Counted from the stretch's first letter, positions 1 through 12,089 are shown. The stretch: 60,000 bases of DNA from Cryptomeria japonica (GCF_030272615.1 NC_081407.1:96891897-96951896); one strand, 5' to 3'. Notes: a model not told the origin generated them from the sequence alone. Numbers and translations are program-made.

Positions 1-941
1 ATTAGGAATTAGGAAAATTAGAAAATGAGGAAATTAGGAATTAAGTGAATTAATTAACAATTTTTAATTTATTAATTAATTCACAAAGAGGGAGGAATTA
101 GTTAGCCAATTAAATAAACATTTAATTGTGACAAGAAGACTTAGGATAAATAAATTATTTAACCTAGAGGGAGAAATGACAAACAAGGTTAAATGAATAA
201 ATCATGAAACCCTAGAAGATGAATTAGAAAATGCAAGAATGACAATTAGGTCTTGACAAAAGATAATTGATATCGATTCAATTTGATCATGATTCTGATT
301 AACAAAAGACCAATGTTGACAAACGATTTGATTAATAAATGTGCCAATTGACGAGGAACAATGACTAATTGATCCAAATTGACACAACTGAGAAAGACGA
401 TGATTGATGACAAATTGATTGCAAAAATGACAAAATTGACAAGAAGACAAGGATCGATGACAAAATAGATTGCAAAATGACAAGATTGAAAATGTCAATG
501 ATCGATGACAAATCGATCACAAGACAACAAGATTGATGACAAATTGATCAAAAGACAAGGATCGATGACAAATCGATCGCAAGATAATAAGATTGAAAAC
601 GACAATGATCGATGACAAATTGATCACATGATGACAAGATTGATAAGAGGACAAAACCCTAATTAGGATCGACAATGTCCAAAATGATGACAAATGAATA
701 CGCACATTGATGCGACAGGATAAGATTGACCAAAATCATGACAAATATTGTTATCGACAAGACCAAATTCGAAAGTGAGACAAATGAAGAATGCAGAAGA
801 AAGAATCGATGCTTGCAAATGATAAAGACCAAGTGCGAATCATAGGAGAAATGTTAATGCGACACAAAAACCCTAAAATAAGGCAATGCGCAAATGTTAA
901 AGTACGACTCCACAAGCGTTGACCATTTTTAGGTGTCTACA
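1..941 (-). repeat. 3' LTR of Tat-PMD-1 (partial)
   Basis: It matches 16498-17438 base for base with a constant offset of 16497. It ends in GGTGTCTACA, so in element sense the LTR begins TGTAGACACC. Its beginning on the plus strand is missing at the window edge. Much of 230-700 is a degenerate short repeat built on GATCGATGACAAATCGATC. Confidence 0.93.
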
Positions 942-955
942 TTTTGCCCCTCTTT
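942..955 (-). other. Polypurine tract of Tat-PMD-1
   Basis: On the minus strand this reads AAAGAGGGGCAAAA and directly abuts the TGTAGAC start of the 3' LTR, the expected place for the plus-strand primer of reverse transcription. The same tract is found at 57873-57886 next to the LTR of the second element. Confidence 0.88.
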
Positions 956-1763
956 GAGACAATGTGATTTTAAGCGTTGTTTCAAAGAACAATAATGAAA
1001 ATGCCCCAGACAATGACAATGACATATGCATGCCCCCTCGAGGAATTGGCCAGAAACATGCAGAAAAGAGGCCAATTGATCGATAAAAATGATAGGAAAT
1101 GATAGGTTCAAACGGACTGAAAATCGGGGATCGGATGCACAAAGGACAAGCAATTGAAGGTGCAAAAGACCACGACCAACATAAGATGGAGAGGGTGCAC
1201 GTCCATCTATGCACTGACAAAGAACTATAAATGAAACAAAGAGAGGGAAAATGGCTCATTTGCACTAGCCAAGGAGGAGAATTTGTTGCTTTGGAAAAGG
1301 ACACTTGCAGAGAGATGGCGAACATTCCAATGATGGCGAACATTCCAATGGCAGATCACCTCGGAGAACGTGTATGCACCTACAGATGGCCGGATGACAT
1401 AGGAGCAGTGGTATGTATCTAAAAAACCCATATTGTCAATTTTATGAATTTGACTTGCTTGCGGGACATTGCGGGGCCCACAGGGAATGCAGAAACTGTC
1501 TTTTGCGCTTGTGTAGGGCGAATTCTGTGCTTGTGTAGGGGACATAGGTGCAGGTTATGTTACACAAACGCAGGACTCATCACACAGGCGCAGTTGTGCT
1601 CTGGCAACCCTAATTGAGGCAAAAATGGCATGCGAATGATCCGAAAAGGGGGGATAAGGGTAGGATAGGTCAAAAGAGATTAGAAACACCCTGATTTGTG
1701 GATGAAATGAGGAAATGCAACCCGTAGGAGCAAACCCTAAAACTAACAAAATATGCCCCAATT
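956..1763 (+). promoter_or_regulatory. Region upstream of the antisense PMD gene; candidate TATA box and inverted GCGCAG repeats
   Basis: There is no convincing gene here. A TATA-like CTATAAAT lies at 1225-1232. Between about 1493 and 1605 there are several copies of an ACACAGGCGCAG-like motif, two in inverted orientation (read as GCGCTTGTGTAGGG) and three direct. The same motif is tandemly repeated at 15598-15719 near the other end of the element. A 62-codon ORF at 1231-1422 starts at the TATA box and shows no known domain. A role as promoter for the downstream PMD gene is inference from position only. Confidence 0.35.
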
Positions 1764-3596
1764 GTGATGCAGAGTCAACAGTATCCATTGATCACGCAGG
1801 AGAACCGACCAGACTGCTTCATGTTACGACATAGACTCAGGAGCACAGACAGAGATACATTAGCAGGACTTGGAATATACTATATCACATTCATGCTCGA
1901 GATTAGAGCAAACACAGGACTGCTTACCGCATTGGCAGAGCGATGGCATTCAGAGACCTCCTCTTTCCATCTGGCGACTGGAGAGGCGACTGTGACACTA
2001 GAGGATGTATGGCGTATCCTCCGCATTCCGATTCATGGAGAGATGGTAGAGTATGACCCAGTGAGAGGGAGAGATGCGTTGTGCAGATTATTTGAGTGCG
2101 ACACAGATGATCTGGATATCGTAGAGAGGGAGATCGGCTGGGAGACCATGGCATTAGAGTATGATCGACGATATGTGGTGATAGTCGTGGTGATAGCATG
2201 TCTACTAGCAGGGGACAGACGAGGACATGGATTCCCTATTGGATGGGGAAGAGTGCTAGAGTGGATGGCGACAGAGGGGACAGTGTACACATGAGGACCA
2301 TGTGTACTGGCTATGCTGTATTTTCAGTTGCATCAGATAGCATATCAGGGGGTGCAGACTTTGAGCTGTGGAGTCACATTGTTACAGGTATGGGCATTCG
2401 AGCACATAGCCATATGTCGACCAATTACAGAGAGATAGGTATTACCACATCAACCATATGTGTACTGCTATGGGGGAGCACTGAGACAGGGTCCTTTTGG
2501 ATACATATTGTATTGGCGACACGAGCTAGATAGACTGAGAGAGTTCACATGGAGGCCATATCGTGATTGCCCTGGATGGTCAGATGATAGTGATGAGCTA
2601 CCATATTGTAGAAAGGAGAGGTACCTGATTGGGTGACCAGTGAATCGCCAGAGAGTGATTGAGATGTACCTGCCAGAGAGAGTCAGACGATAGTTTGGAG
2701 AGAGGCAGGATGTACCTAGGAGGACTGCACACTTTGCCCGATCTCACAGAGAGATGAGTCAGTGGGGGAGTATGATTCAGCCACACATAGCATATGTTGA
2801 CTTCACACAGCTACAACAGAGACAGTGGAATTGGAGATCAAATGTGGAGGACGTCGGGATGACAAAGGAGTATGAGAGATGGTTTGCACGATGACGGCCA
2901 GTGCCATTGACAGATTCGGACATTCCAGTTCCTAGGAGACAGGAGGACTTCCCACACGCAGGAGAGGAGGAGGGAGATGATGAGGACGAGGAGGATGAGG
3001 GCGGTGATGAGGATGAGGGGGATGACGAGGATAGAGATGATGAGAGGGATGACGATTATGAGCCAGATTCAGGCAATCAGGAGCCATTGTAGGATATACC
3101 CATAGAGTCAGAGACAGCTAGCATAGAGGAGATGGAGATGTGCAGGGTGACTATAGTGAGTCAGCATGATCACATTACGACATTAGAGAGATAGAATGCC
3201 ATCTTGAGGACAGAGCAGGATCAGTTTAGAGTGGAGATAGCCAGACTTACAGTGGCTCGAGATATAGCAATAGCTCAGGCACAGCAAGAAGAACAGAGAG
3301 TCACTGAGTACATTGGGTCAATTAGGGATGCCAGTGCACGGGAGATGGCACAAATGTTGGTACAAACCGGAGAGGACATACGCCATTGGAGGACACTATA
3401 TGAGAGTGCAGTTCCACCAAAGCAGAGAGCAGCTTCATATCAAGCATGATCGAGGACAGAGAGCAGGGCACGCTCTCGGAGGTCAGTGAGCAGCATGGGG
3501 GTGAGTGGACCTATGAGACCACCACAGCCAAGACCAGGAGGGACATCATCCATGAGACATGGCAGGGATGAGGAGGATAGAGGGAGAATCCAGTGA
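1764..3596 (+). pseudogene. Retrotransposon-borne plant mobile domain (PMD, MAIN/MAIL-like) protein, antisense to gag-pol
   Basis: One continuous reading frame of 610 codons, interrupted by eight stops (2292, 2436, 2634, 2691, 2892, 3090, 3192, 3447) but with no frameshift seen. Residues 50-90 carry the PMD core (TGLLTALAERWHSE, FHLATGEATVTLEDVWRIL). Further on are LLQVWAFEHIAICRP and the YLPERVRRxFG segment typical of the C-terminal half of PMD. An acidic tail (about residues 395-430), a helical Gln/Glu-rich stretch and an Arg/Ser/Pro-rich end follow. PMD proteins such as Arabidopsis MAIN and MAIL1 are nuclear and needed for transposon silencing; PMD also occurs inside transposons. All stops are TGA or TAG, each one transition from TGG, CGA or CAG. 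The ATG at 1764 is the first in frame; the true start is uncertain. The domain is confident, the function of this TE copy unknown. Confidence 0.88.
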
Positions 3597-4716
3597 CAGA
3601 GGCACATGCTCCTTATGATGGACAGATGTAGTTTGACATTATGTAGTGTGATATTTTATAGTCAGCTTGCGGGCCATACTTAGGACAGACAGTCCAATTT
3701 TGTACTCCAATATTATGGTGATATATGATATGATATGCATCGATATGATGGAATGCAATGTGTTATGACGTATGTTATTTTCCATGTATGGATGACTTAT
3801 GCACTGTTGATGTACCATTGTGGAACATGTATGGATGTATTTTTGATGTGTTTTTGATGCATTTATAATATGAAATGGATAAAATGCTTGATGTGAAGTT
3901 TGATATAATGCAAATGTACTAACTGAATGGATGCAGGATGCAGCATATGTGTGTGGGGAAATCGGAGCACTAGACCGAACTGACTATCCAAACTGACAGA
4001 AGAAATGTTAGTAAGAAGAAATGAGACAAAGGACAGTTAGAGACGAAGGAAAAACTTGCTTTCAGTAATGCACTTTGTAGGTGAGAACCTTTATTTTAAT
4101 GTAGCAAAATGGATGCGTAGCATCATGGCATTGAAGGCCAAAGCTGAAATGCAACCCTTTCTATAAAAGATAGACGCATCACAGACAAACAACGATCACA
4201 ACAAAAAAGAAAGGGACCATGACCCATCCCGGTCACTCTAAATCACTCAGTGACATCATCGAGCAACATAGGAACATGATCGAAGCCAAAGATAAATCAG
4301 TAAAAAGATAAGATGCACAAATTCCAACAAGTCAAACAAACATCTTGATCTTCATTGTCAAAAGTTGAAAGTGCTAATAGGACGATCATGTTGTCTAGTT
4401 TCAGGGAATGCAGTACCCCATCTAAGACAGGACGCAGTCTGGTTTGGAGCATACCACACCCTGTATAAGACTCATGATAACGTGCCAAGGACCAATGATA
4501 TTGATGCTGACGTTTGATTGATATGACAATTGTAATCAGTTTGAATGTCTAGTTTGATTGAAAAAGTTCATCTGTTTATGCATGATTTCATTAAAGCACA
4601 GTGTGTGATTGTCTGTCGTTGGAGGGATGGTCAGTGATTTGTCGTATGCACAAAGGGGATATATTTTGTTTTGATTTTCAAGATTTTACAATTTTTTTTG
4701 TGTTCATTTTTTTTTT
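3597..4716. other. Spacer between PMD gene and minisatellite, no gene recognised
   Basis: AT-rich sequence with many short ATG-containing words (TGATATGATATGCAT-like, 3720-3900) and no coding frame that I can relate to a family. It would form the 3' untranslated parts of two converging transcripts, the PMD gene from the left and gag-pol from the right. Confidence 0.5.
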
Positions 4717-5058
4717 TTTCAAGACATTTTTTGACTTTTTAAGGATTTTTTTCAGGACATTATTTGATTTTTTTGGATTTTTTTTTAGGACTTTATTTGA
4801 TTTTTGGGGATTTTTTCAAGACATTATTTGATTTTTAGGGATTTTTTCAGGACATTATTTGATTTTTAGGGATTTTTTCAGGACATTTTTCAATGTTTTT
4901 GAATTATTTCAGGACGTTTTTCAATTTTTTTTTTTGAATTATTTCAAGACATTTTTCAATTTTTTTGAATTATTTCAAGACATTTTTCAAATTTTTTGAA
5001 TTATTTCAGGACATTTTTCAATTTTTTTTTGAATTATTTCAGGACATTTTTCAACTTT
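4717..5058. repeat. Minisatellite, about 30-bp units, in 3' untranslated region of Tat-PMD-1
   Basis: About eleven tandem units of 27-33 bp: first units of the form GACATTATTTGATTTTTAGG plus a T-run and CAG, then units of the form GACATTTTTCAATTTTTTT plus GAATTATTTCAG. It lies between the end of integrase and the PMD gene. Tandem repeats in the 3' region are a known feature of Tat/Ogre elements and a source of satellites. The phenylalanine-rich frames across it are artefacts of T-runs. Confidence 0.85.
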
Positions 5059-5358
5059 TAAAAGTTCCAGTGATTGATCATGACAAGGGGAACGCACCCA
5101 ATGCACATTTGAAAGACATATGTACAAGAAACCGGAGTATGCAAGACAATGATGTTGACCAATCATAGGCCTGGAACAAAACATTGGGTCAAGACAAAGA
5201 TAGACATGATAAACTGGCCGAGAGAAAGCATAGCTAGAGGTCATGACAGATGACGGAGCAATGATCTCGTTACACGTGGCGCCTGATTGCCAGGTTTTCA
5301 CCATGGTACTTGCCCAAAGTGCCTGTTTGCCAGGTTTTCACTAGAGGGCGAATCATTT

Positions 5359-5515
5359 TTCTTTACTTTTTTGCTCTTTTTCTGTTTTGTTTTTTTTTTT
5401 GTTTTTTTTTTATTTTTTTGTATTTTTTGCTTTTTTTTATTTTTTTGCATTTTTTCTTGTTTTTTTGATTTTTTTGTATTTTATGCTTTTTTGATTTTTT
5501 TGTATTTTTTCAGGA
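5359..5515. repeat. T-rich low-complexity tract (A-rich on element strand)
   Basis: Runs of T broken by single G, C or A (TTTTTTGTATTTTTT type). It sits just downstream of the pol frame in element sense. Nothing else is recognisable between 5059 and 5543. Confidence 0.8.
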
Positions 5516-5543
5516 TCATACTTGAAGAAGTGCTGATAGAAAG

Positions 5544-6647
5544 TTATGCCCAGTATTTGCGAAGGTGCATGCTATTTACAGGATCGGACAAAGGTTCACC
5601 TTCTAGGGTGGCAAGTTGATATGCCCTCGAGCCATAGGCTGCAGTTACTATGAAAGGCCCAACCCAATTAGGTTCAAACTTGCCTTTGATGATGTTAGTA
5701 GACTGTGCATTCTTAAGGTTTGCCTTTAAAACCAGATCTCCCACTTTGAAGTGTCGCCCTTTGAGCTTCTTATTATAAGAGCGACGGAGACGGTTTTGAT
5801 ATGCTTGCAAATGTGTCAGGGCTATCTGATGTTTCTCATCTAACATCTCAAGCTGATGCAACCGAGAGACTCTGTGCGTCTCATCATCAATCAGATGTTG
5901 CAAGGAAACACGCAAGGAAGGAATCTCCACTTCCAAGGGTAAAATGGCTTCCGCACCATACACCAACGAATAAGGTGTTGTGCCAATAGGTGTGCGAATA
6001 GAAATGCGATAGGCCCATAGTGCTAGATTCAACTGTATATGCCAATCTCAACCAGCGTCATTGACAACCTTTTTCAGGATCTTGATAATGGTTTTATTTG
6101 ATGCTTCGGCTTGACCATTACCCTATGGATAGTATGAACTGGAGAAACGGTGTTGGATATGAAACTTTTCACAGAGTTCCTTGACATCTTTATTCTTGAA
6201 GGGACGACCATTATCTGTGACTATGGAAAGGGGAACCCCATACCGGCATATGATATAATTCAATAGGAATTTTGAAATTTGCACACCAGTTATATAGGCC
6301 ATGGGGATAGCCTCGATCCATTTTGTAAAATACTTTGTGGCTGTAATGATAAACTTGTGTCCATTTGCAGATGTCGGGTGAATCTTGCCAATAAGATCCA
6401 ATCCCCATTGAGAAAAGGGCCATAGAGATATGATAGAATGAAGCTCTTGGGCTGATGCATGAATGTAATTTCCATGGATCTGGCATTTGTAGCACTTCTT
6501 AACAAAATCATGAACATCCTTTTCCAGAGTGGGCCAATAATACCCAGAATGAATCAACTTTTTGGCTAAGCTTAGACCATTGAAATGGCCCCCACATATA
6601 CCATCATGAACCTCACGTAAAGCCGTTTGTGCTTTGTTAGAATCCAA
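5544..6647 (-). pseudogene. Integrase domain of Tat-PMD-1 pol
   Basis: Retroviral-type integrase, which joins element cDNA to host DNA. The first part (6647 down to 6123) holds the HHCC zinc-binding domain (EVHDGICGGHF, then CYKCQIHGN) and the first two catalytic acids (WGLDLIGKI, SIVTDNGRPF). The third acid follows a TAG stop at 6123-6125 in GNGQAEASNK. The C-terminal part (6032 down to 5544) has the usual LALWAYR, TPYSLVYGAEA and the SH3-like KFEPNWVGPF. Two in-frame stops (about 6123 and 6050) break it without shifting the frame. No chromodomain is visible after the SH3-like fold, as expected for Tat rather than chromoviruses. It reads on directly from the RNase H segments. Confidence 0.92.
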
Positions 6648-6731
6648 ACACCTGAGGAGGGTATGGTCAAAGGAACGACGGTAAAGGGTGTCGGCAATGA
6701 TGACATATTTGGCTATCTGTCGAATGAAGGC

Positions 6732-7553
6732 TCAGCGTTGGTTAGCGGAAAGGTTAGGTGGTAAGGTTTGGGATTTCAAATATTGATATACATCATTGTA
6801 CCACGGGGAGTTAGGACCAACAAGAACGCACATCACATCTACTGTCGGAATGTCAAAAGAAGGAACCAGCAACTGTTCGACCAAAAATTCACATTTGTCC
6901 ATATTGTGGGGCATATTTAACATGGAAGCGATCGTAGCCATCACATCTGCCGACTTGTTTTGCATTCTTGGAACTTGACTGAAATGGATAGCCATGAATT
7001 TTGTCTTGAAGAAATCTACCATATGCTTATAGGGAATAAGCTTTTCATCTTTTGTTTCGTAGTCATCATTCACTTGTCGGATGACTAATTGAGAATCTCC
7101 ATAGACTTGCAAATGTGTGATATTCTAGTGGACCGCTACTCGGAGTCCTGTGACCAGTGCTTCATACTTTGCAATGTTATTGGTACAATGAAAAGTTATT
7201 CTGTAGGACTTGGGAATAGCATCACCTTGAGGGGTGACAAACAAGATGCCTGCTCCGGACCCGAACTTGGTATGGGATCCATCAAAGTATAACCTCCATT
7301 CATTAGAAGATGTGAGAGCAAAGACTGATTCATCTGGAAAATCGGTCAACATGGGATGATCATCATAAATAGGAGCTTCTGCAAGTTGATCTGCTATGAC
7401 CTGTCCTTTTATCGCCTTTCGCTCCATATACTCAATATCAAATTCACTGAGGATCATAACCCACTTTGCTAGGCGACCCGTCAAAGCTGCTCTGCTAAGC
7501 AAGTATTTTAGGGGATCAATTTTTGCAACCAGCAATGTTTGGTGATTTAACAT
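6732..7553 (-). pseudogene. Tandem RNase H region (Ty3 RNase H end plus archaeal-type RNase H) of Tat-PMD-1
   Basis: 7553 down to 7125 starts with the end of the Ty3-type RNase H (LLSRAALTGRLAKW, IADQLAEAP). A second RNase H follows with WRLYFDGSHTKFGSGAG and NIAKYEALVTGL. The frame continues after a TAG near 7125 into 7112-6732 with VYGDSQLVIRQV and NKSADVMATIAS. The four acidic residues of the second RNase H (DGS, YEA, GDS, SAD) are all present. The first RNase H has lost its usual YDASD aspartate in the preceding ORF (YISATETTLG). A degenerate Ty3 RNase H with an added archaeal-type domain is characteristic of the Tat lineage. Stops at 7125 and 6732 are single transitions from sense codons. 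Confidence 0.88.
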
Positions 7554-7661
7554 ATAGTGTCAGAGCTTCTGTGTTGCAAATACCACTGCTAAGCATGCCC
7601 GTTCAATAGTTGAATAATTCAGCTCATAGCCTACTAGTGTCCTGCTGATATAATAAATAGC

Positions 7662-10600
7662 TCACTCTTTGTCGTTCTCATCCTGTTGGGCCAAGAGAAC
7701 TCCTAGTGTCGTTTCAGTTGCAGAAATATACAATATAAATGGCTTTCCTTCTATAGGAGGCATTAGAATAGGCGGCGACAGCAAATAGTCCTTGAGAGCT
7801 TGAAAGGTTGATTGACATTGCTCAGTCCATTTAAAAGCGACACCTTTATGCAATAGATGCTGGAATGGATGACATTTGTCAGCCAACTGAGCTATAAACT
7901 GGCAGATTGACTGGAGCTTTCCTTGCAGACTGCGTAGTTGACGTAGATTAGAAGGAGGAGGCATGTCCATTATTGCTTTAACCTTGGTCGAGTTGACTTC
8001 AATGCCTCTGTGAGAAACAATGTACCCTAGTAATTTGTCGGCTATGACACCAAAGACACACTTCTTTGGATTGAGTCTGAGCTTGTAGGTCTCCATTCGG
8101 TCAAAGATTGTGCCCAGGATGGCTAAATGACTATCTTTTGTGACAGATTTGCATAATAAGTCATCAACATAGTCTTCCATCAAAGTATGCATGAAATCAT
8201 GGAAAATTGTCGTCATCGCTCTTTGATATGTTGCGCCTGCATTTTTAAGACCGAAGGGTATCACATTCCAATAGTAGGTACCCCAAGCACATGTGAATGC
8301 AGTCTTATGTTGGTCTTCAGGAGCAATGCGAATTTGGTTATAGCCAGAGAAACCATCCATCAATGAGAGCATCTCATATCCAAGAGTCATGTCAACTATG
8401 ATGTCGACATTTGGCAGTGGAAAATCATCTTTAGGGCATGCTTTATTGAGATCCCTAAAATCTGTACAGATTTTGATGCCCCCAGTTACTTTGCTAACTG
8501 GTACCAAATTTGGAATCCAGTCTGCATAATCGATGGGTCTGATAAAGCCCACATCCAGTAATTTTTTCAGTTCTACCTTGACCAAAAGAGCCACCTGGGG
8601 ATGCATCTTTCTAAGTTTCTGTTTGACAGGCTTGGCATCTGCTTTTAATGGCAAGTGATGAAGGACTAATTCTGGATCGAGGCCAGGCATATCTACATAG
8701 GACCATGCAAAGCTAATCTTCTTCTCAAGAAAGAAATTGACAAAATCTATCTTTTCCTGTTTTGATAGAGAAGCAGCAAAATGAATGACCTTAGGGTTGT
8801 CAGGTGTACCCAAATTGATTTCTTCGGTCATTTCCACAAGCAATGTTGATTTATCCTGACTTGATAGGGGTATGTCCACTCTTCCACCTTTGGGCACCTC
8901 AGAGAGGTTTTCACCCGCAGGTACATCTTTTATTTTTACTTTTGTATGATCAGAGAGTGCCTTACGGTTTTCACTCAAAGACCTATTCTTTTGATTCTTT
9001 ACCTTTTCTTTTCTTTTTTCATTTTGATGACTAGAAGATGGAGTTGACTCCCCAAAATATGTTGTGGAATCTAGGTCAATAGAAAATCCTGCCTTATGAT
9101 CACCTTGTGGTATGCCTTCCCGTAGTCCAAGGAATTTTGCAATTGCTTCGTCATTTTGAAAACAGTCCAATGTGAGTGGTTCTTGTTGGTCATGTTGGAT
9201 AAGCTGAGGATAGACGAGGGGCATGTCATCATCGGTTTTAAGGAGAGAGAGGACTAAGATGGTAAAGATGTAAACATCTATGGTATCACTATCTAAACTA
9301 CTTGTATCTGATTCAGAGCTTGGATCCCAGAATGACTCTATCCAAGCATTAGGACATGTTTTAGGAAGAGGTGTTATTTCATGTTTGTCTTCCATAGGCA
9401 AATTATCAGGGTCAAGGAAAATATTGTCAAGGGCATAGGAGCTAGAAGAAAAAGAACTCCACTCCCATTCATTGGAATCAGTTTTGGGTCGAGTATCCTC
9501 AGGTGTTATTTCATCATTAGAGTCACGCCCTTTTCCACACGTGGTCACTTTGGTAGATGAGGATCCAATTCGCAATGGTACAAAACCTAACCCTAAAGTT
9601 GGAGGTCGCATCTTGGGTATAACAAGTTCTAGCCTTCCATTCTTGTTCAAGCCTAAGCCACTGCAGCCGTCATATCCTTTCTTTTGCAGCATAGTAAATA
9701 CTTTGTCGTACCGTTCCACTAGCAACCTGACAGGTGGGGTCTCAGTTGGATCCTTATAAAGCCAATCTATGACATCATCATCTAAAGTTTCTTTGTCAAG
9801 TTCACCCCATCTTGTAAATGTAGTGGGAGGTTGATATTGAATAACTATCTTAGGTTCCTTTTGCAAAAAATGTGGTTTGCCATATGATTTTGGAGATATT
9901 GGTAAATTCCTGATGAGGAATGTTTGATCCATTGAATATTCTCTGCATCCTTGGTCCTGTATCTTCAATTTTCCTTTGACAGCATCTAACAATTCATTAG
10001 GATCCACATAACTATGTGAGTGGGCCTCTCTATTGACTGGGACTTGTTGTTGAGGGGAATCCTTTAGAGTAGCAGAAAATTGAAATGGATTAGGATCTCC
10101 TGGAATTGTTATCTCAGTTCCATTGTAAGGATATTTTAAACATTGATGATAGGTGGATGGAACTGCTTTCATTGCATGGATCCATGGATGGCCAAGAATC
10201 ATATTGTAAGGGAGATCAAGGTCTAAGACCTGCAAGAAAGTGTTTTCTGTCACTGGACCGACTCTGATAGGTAATGTAATTATCCCTTTAGATGGGTGCT
10301 CAGCATCATCATATGCTTTGATTGTTATTCTTCTGGAAGCATCAATGTCATTTTCTGTATAACCAAGGCCAATGACCACTCTCAAGGTACAAATATTAAG
10401 ACCTGCTCCGCCATCTATCAAGACTCGTCGGATTTTGCAATTATGGACAAAGACTTCAAGGTGTAAAGGATTATTATGAGGGAGCTTATTAGGTGAGATA
10501 TCATTATCAGAAAATGCGACATTTTGGGAAACAGCTAGATGTCCAATTCGGGCTTGAAACTGGTCAACATCAATGTCTGTCGGGACAGTGGACTCAATTA

Positions 10601-11195
10601 AAGCTTTATCTAGGACTGCATGATGCATGGGGGACATTTTCAACAACTCAAAGATTGACATTTGTGCAGGTGCCTTTCCTAGATGATCCAAGAGATTATA
10701 CTGACTTGTAGGAGTTGGTTTGGGAGGAGCTGCAGGAGCTCCTTTCAGGACTATTTTGGATTGATGAGTGGTGACTGCGCAAGAAGGATCTTGTCCCTTT
10801 ATTCTTAGGGTGGAAACATACTCATTTGATGCTTGAAAACAATTGATGACATTGTTATAACCAGAACTTGCATAATTTTCTATTTGGCTAGAGTTTGAAG
10901 AAGATGCTTTACCCTTGTCATGATCAAGCAAAGGAGTTTTGAAAATGGTATGATCAGTGTTAGAGGTCGCATTGGGTGGATCTACCTCAATTACTCCTTG
11001 CTCTAACAAGTCTTGAATCATATGTTTCAATTGAAAACATGACGCAGTTTTATGTCCTTTTGACCAATGGTACTCACAGTATGCATTATCATTCCACCAA
11101 TGCGGTTTTACCACTGGTTCTGCCTTGATATCTGGTAGCTTAATAAATTTTGCTTGTATTAATTGTTTCATTATTGACTCAATAGGCTCTCCCAA
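7662..11195 (-). pseudogene. Tat-PMD-1 gag C-terminus, protease, G-patch-like segment and reverse transcriptase (1177 codons open)
   Basis: The longest open frame of the window. Residues 38-55 form a C-x2-H-x4-H-x4-C knuckle (YCEYHWSKGHKTASC). The aspartic protease is near 230-350 with catalytic VLIDGGAGLNIC at 258-269 and MILGHPWIHAMK at 332-343. A glycine pattern KKGYDGCSGLGLNKNG (505-520) resembles a G-patch. A long Ser/Asp-rich linker runs to 800. Reverse transcriptase covers 850-1065 with DFRDLNKACPKDDFPLP and the catalytic YVDD at 1009-1012. The start of Ty3 RNase H is at 1117-1177. The ATG at 11195 is not the true start: gag continues upstream through two stops (near 11211 and 11280), and pol continues downstream through TGA at 7662. 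The gene was evidently one long gag-pol. Confidence 0.93.
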
Positions 11196-11279
11196 TGGTG
11201 TAAACTATCGAGGAGGCCCATCCCTCGATCGGAAAGGTTTGCGTTGCTGGTTTTGTTGCTGGCCTTGTTGTTGATTATA

Positions 11280-12089
11280 TTATTGAGTGTTGTGTTGAGT
11301 ATGTTGTTGGTATTGCGGCTGTTGAGTAACATTGTTCATTGGTGTTTGATTTTGTTCCATAGTTGACATATTAGGAACACTCAATTTCTTGATTGTGAAT
11401 GGGGGTTGATTTGCATTCACTGCTCTTGCATCAACAACTCCATCATTAGTGACATTCTTGTTTTTATACCAAAATCTATTTTTGTCCCCTGAATTGTTTG
11501 TGTTGTCACTGTCTTTGTTGAGCTTAATGATTCCCTTGGCTACAAGAGCAGTTTCAATGTTCATCCCTTTCTTAATGAGTTTCTCTATAGTACTGGGACT
11601 TTTCAATTTTAGTTCATACATCATTTCTGGGACCAAATTTTGGATAAACAGATTCACTTGTTGTTCTTCAGGTATATCTAGGGAAGAATGACTATACAAG
11701 CTTCACCATCGTTGCAAGAAAGTCACTAATGGTTCACCTTGCTTTTGCTTGGTGTTGCATAAATCTGACATGGTCACATCATTGTTGATGTTGAATGCGA
11801 AGTGAGATATAAACTTTTGAGCCAATTAAGACCAAGTCTTTATATTTCCTGGCAAATGCGAATACCAATCCATGGCTTGTCCCATGAGACTTCGTGCAAA
11901 TAAGCGCATTAAATATGTTTCCTCATAACTCACTTCAGTACATGCCATGAAAAATGCTCGAATGTGGTCTTTTGGATTGCCATTCCCTTTATATTTCTCA
12001 AAATTCGGTGCTTCAAAATGTTTAGGGAATGGAGGAATGTATAAGCTCTTGTCAAATGGATTAGGACATAAATCCTGATCTGTATACAA
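11280..12089 (-). pseudogene. Gag capsid domain of Tat-PMD-1
   Basis: Two pieces of one frame with stops near 11826 and 11700. 12089-11826 carries FPKHFEAPNFEKYKGNGNPK, then HIRAFFMACT and AMDWYSHLPG. 11699-11280 carries EEQQVNLFIQNLVPEM and MNIETALVAKG, then a Gln/Asn-rich end. This is the retrotransposon gag capsid pattern that assembles virus-like particles. Between 11280 and 11195 the frame continues (Gln-rich, then the FRSRDGPPR segment) into the protease ORF with two stops. A CAA-to-TAA or CAG-to-TAG change explains most of them. Confidence 0.87.

Noticed and set aside
1231-1422. Separate small gene upstream of PMD
   Set aside because: 63 codons without a recognisable domain and with a repeated PMMANIPM caused by a short DNA duplication; more likely leader sequence.
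4601-5619. Phe-rich plus-strand ORFs
   Set aside because: T-runs in the minisatellite and low-complexity tract; no protein-like composition.
9472-9759. Plus-strand ORF inside pol
   Set aside because: Antisense shadow of the protease-RT linker region of Tat-PMD-1.
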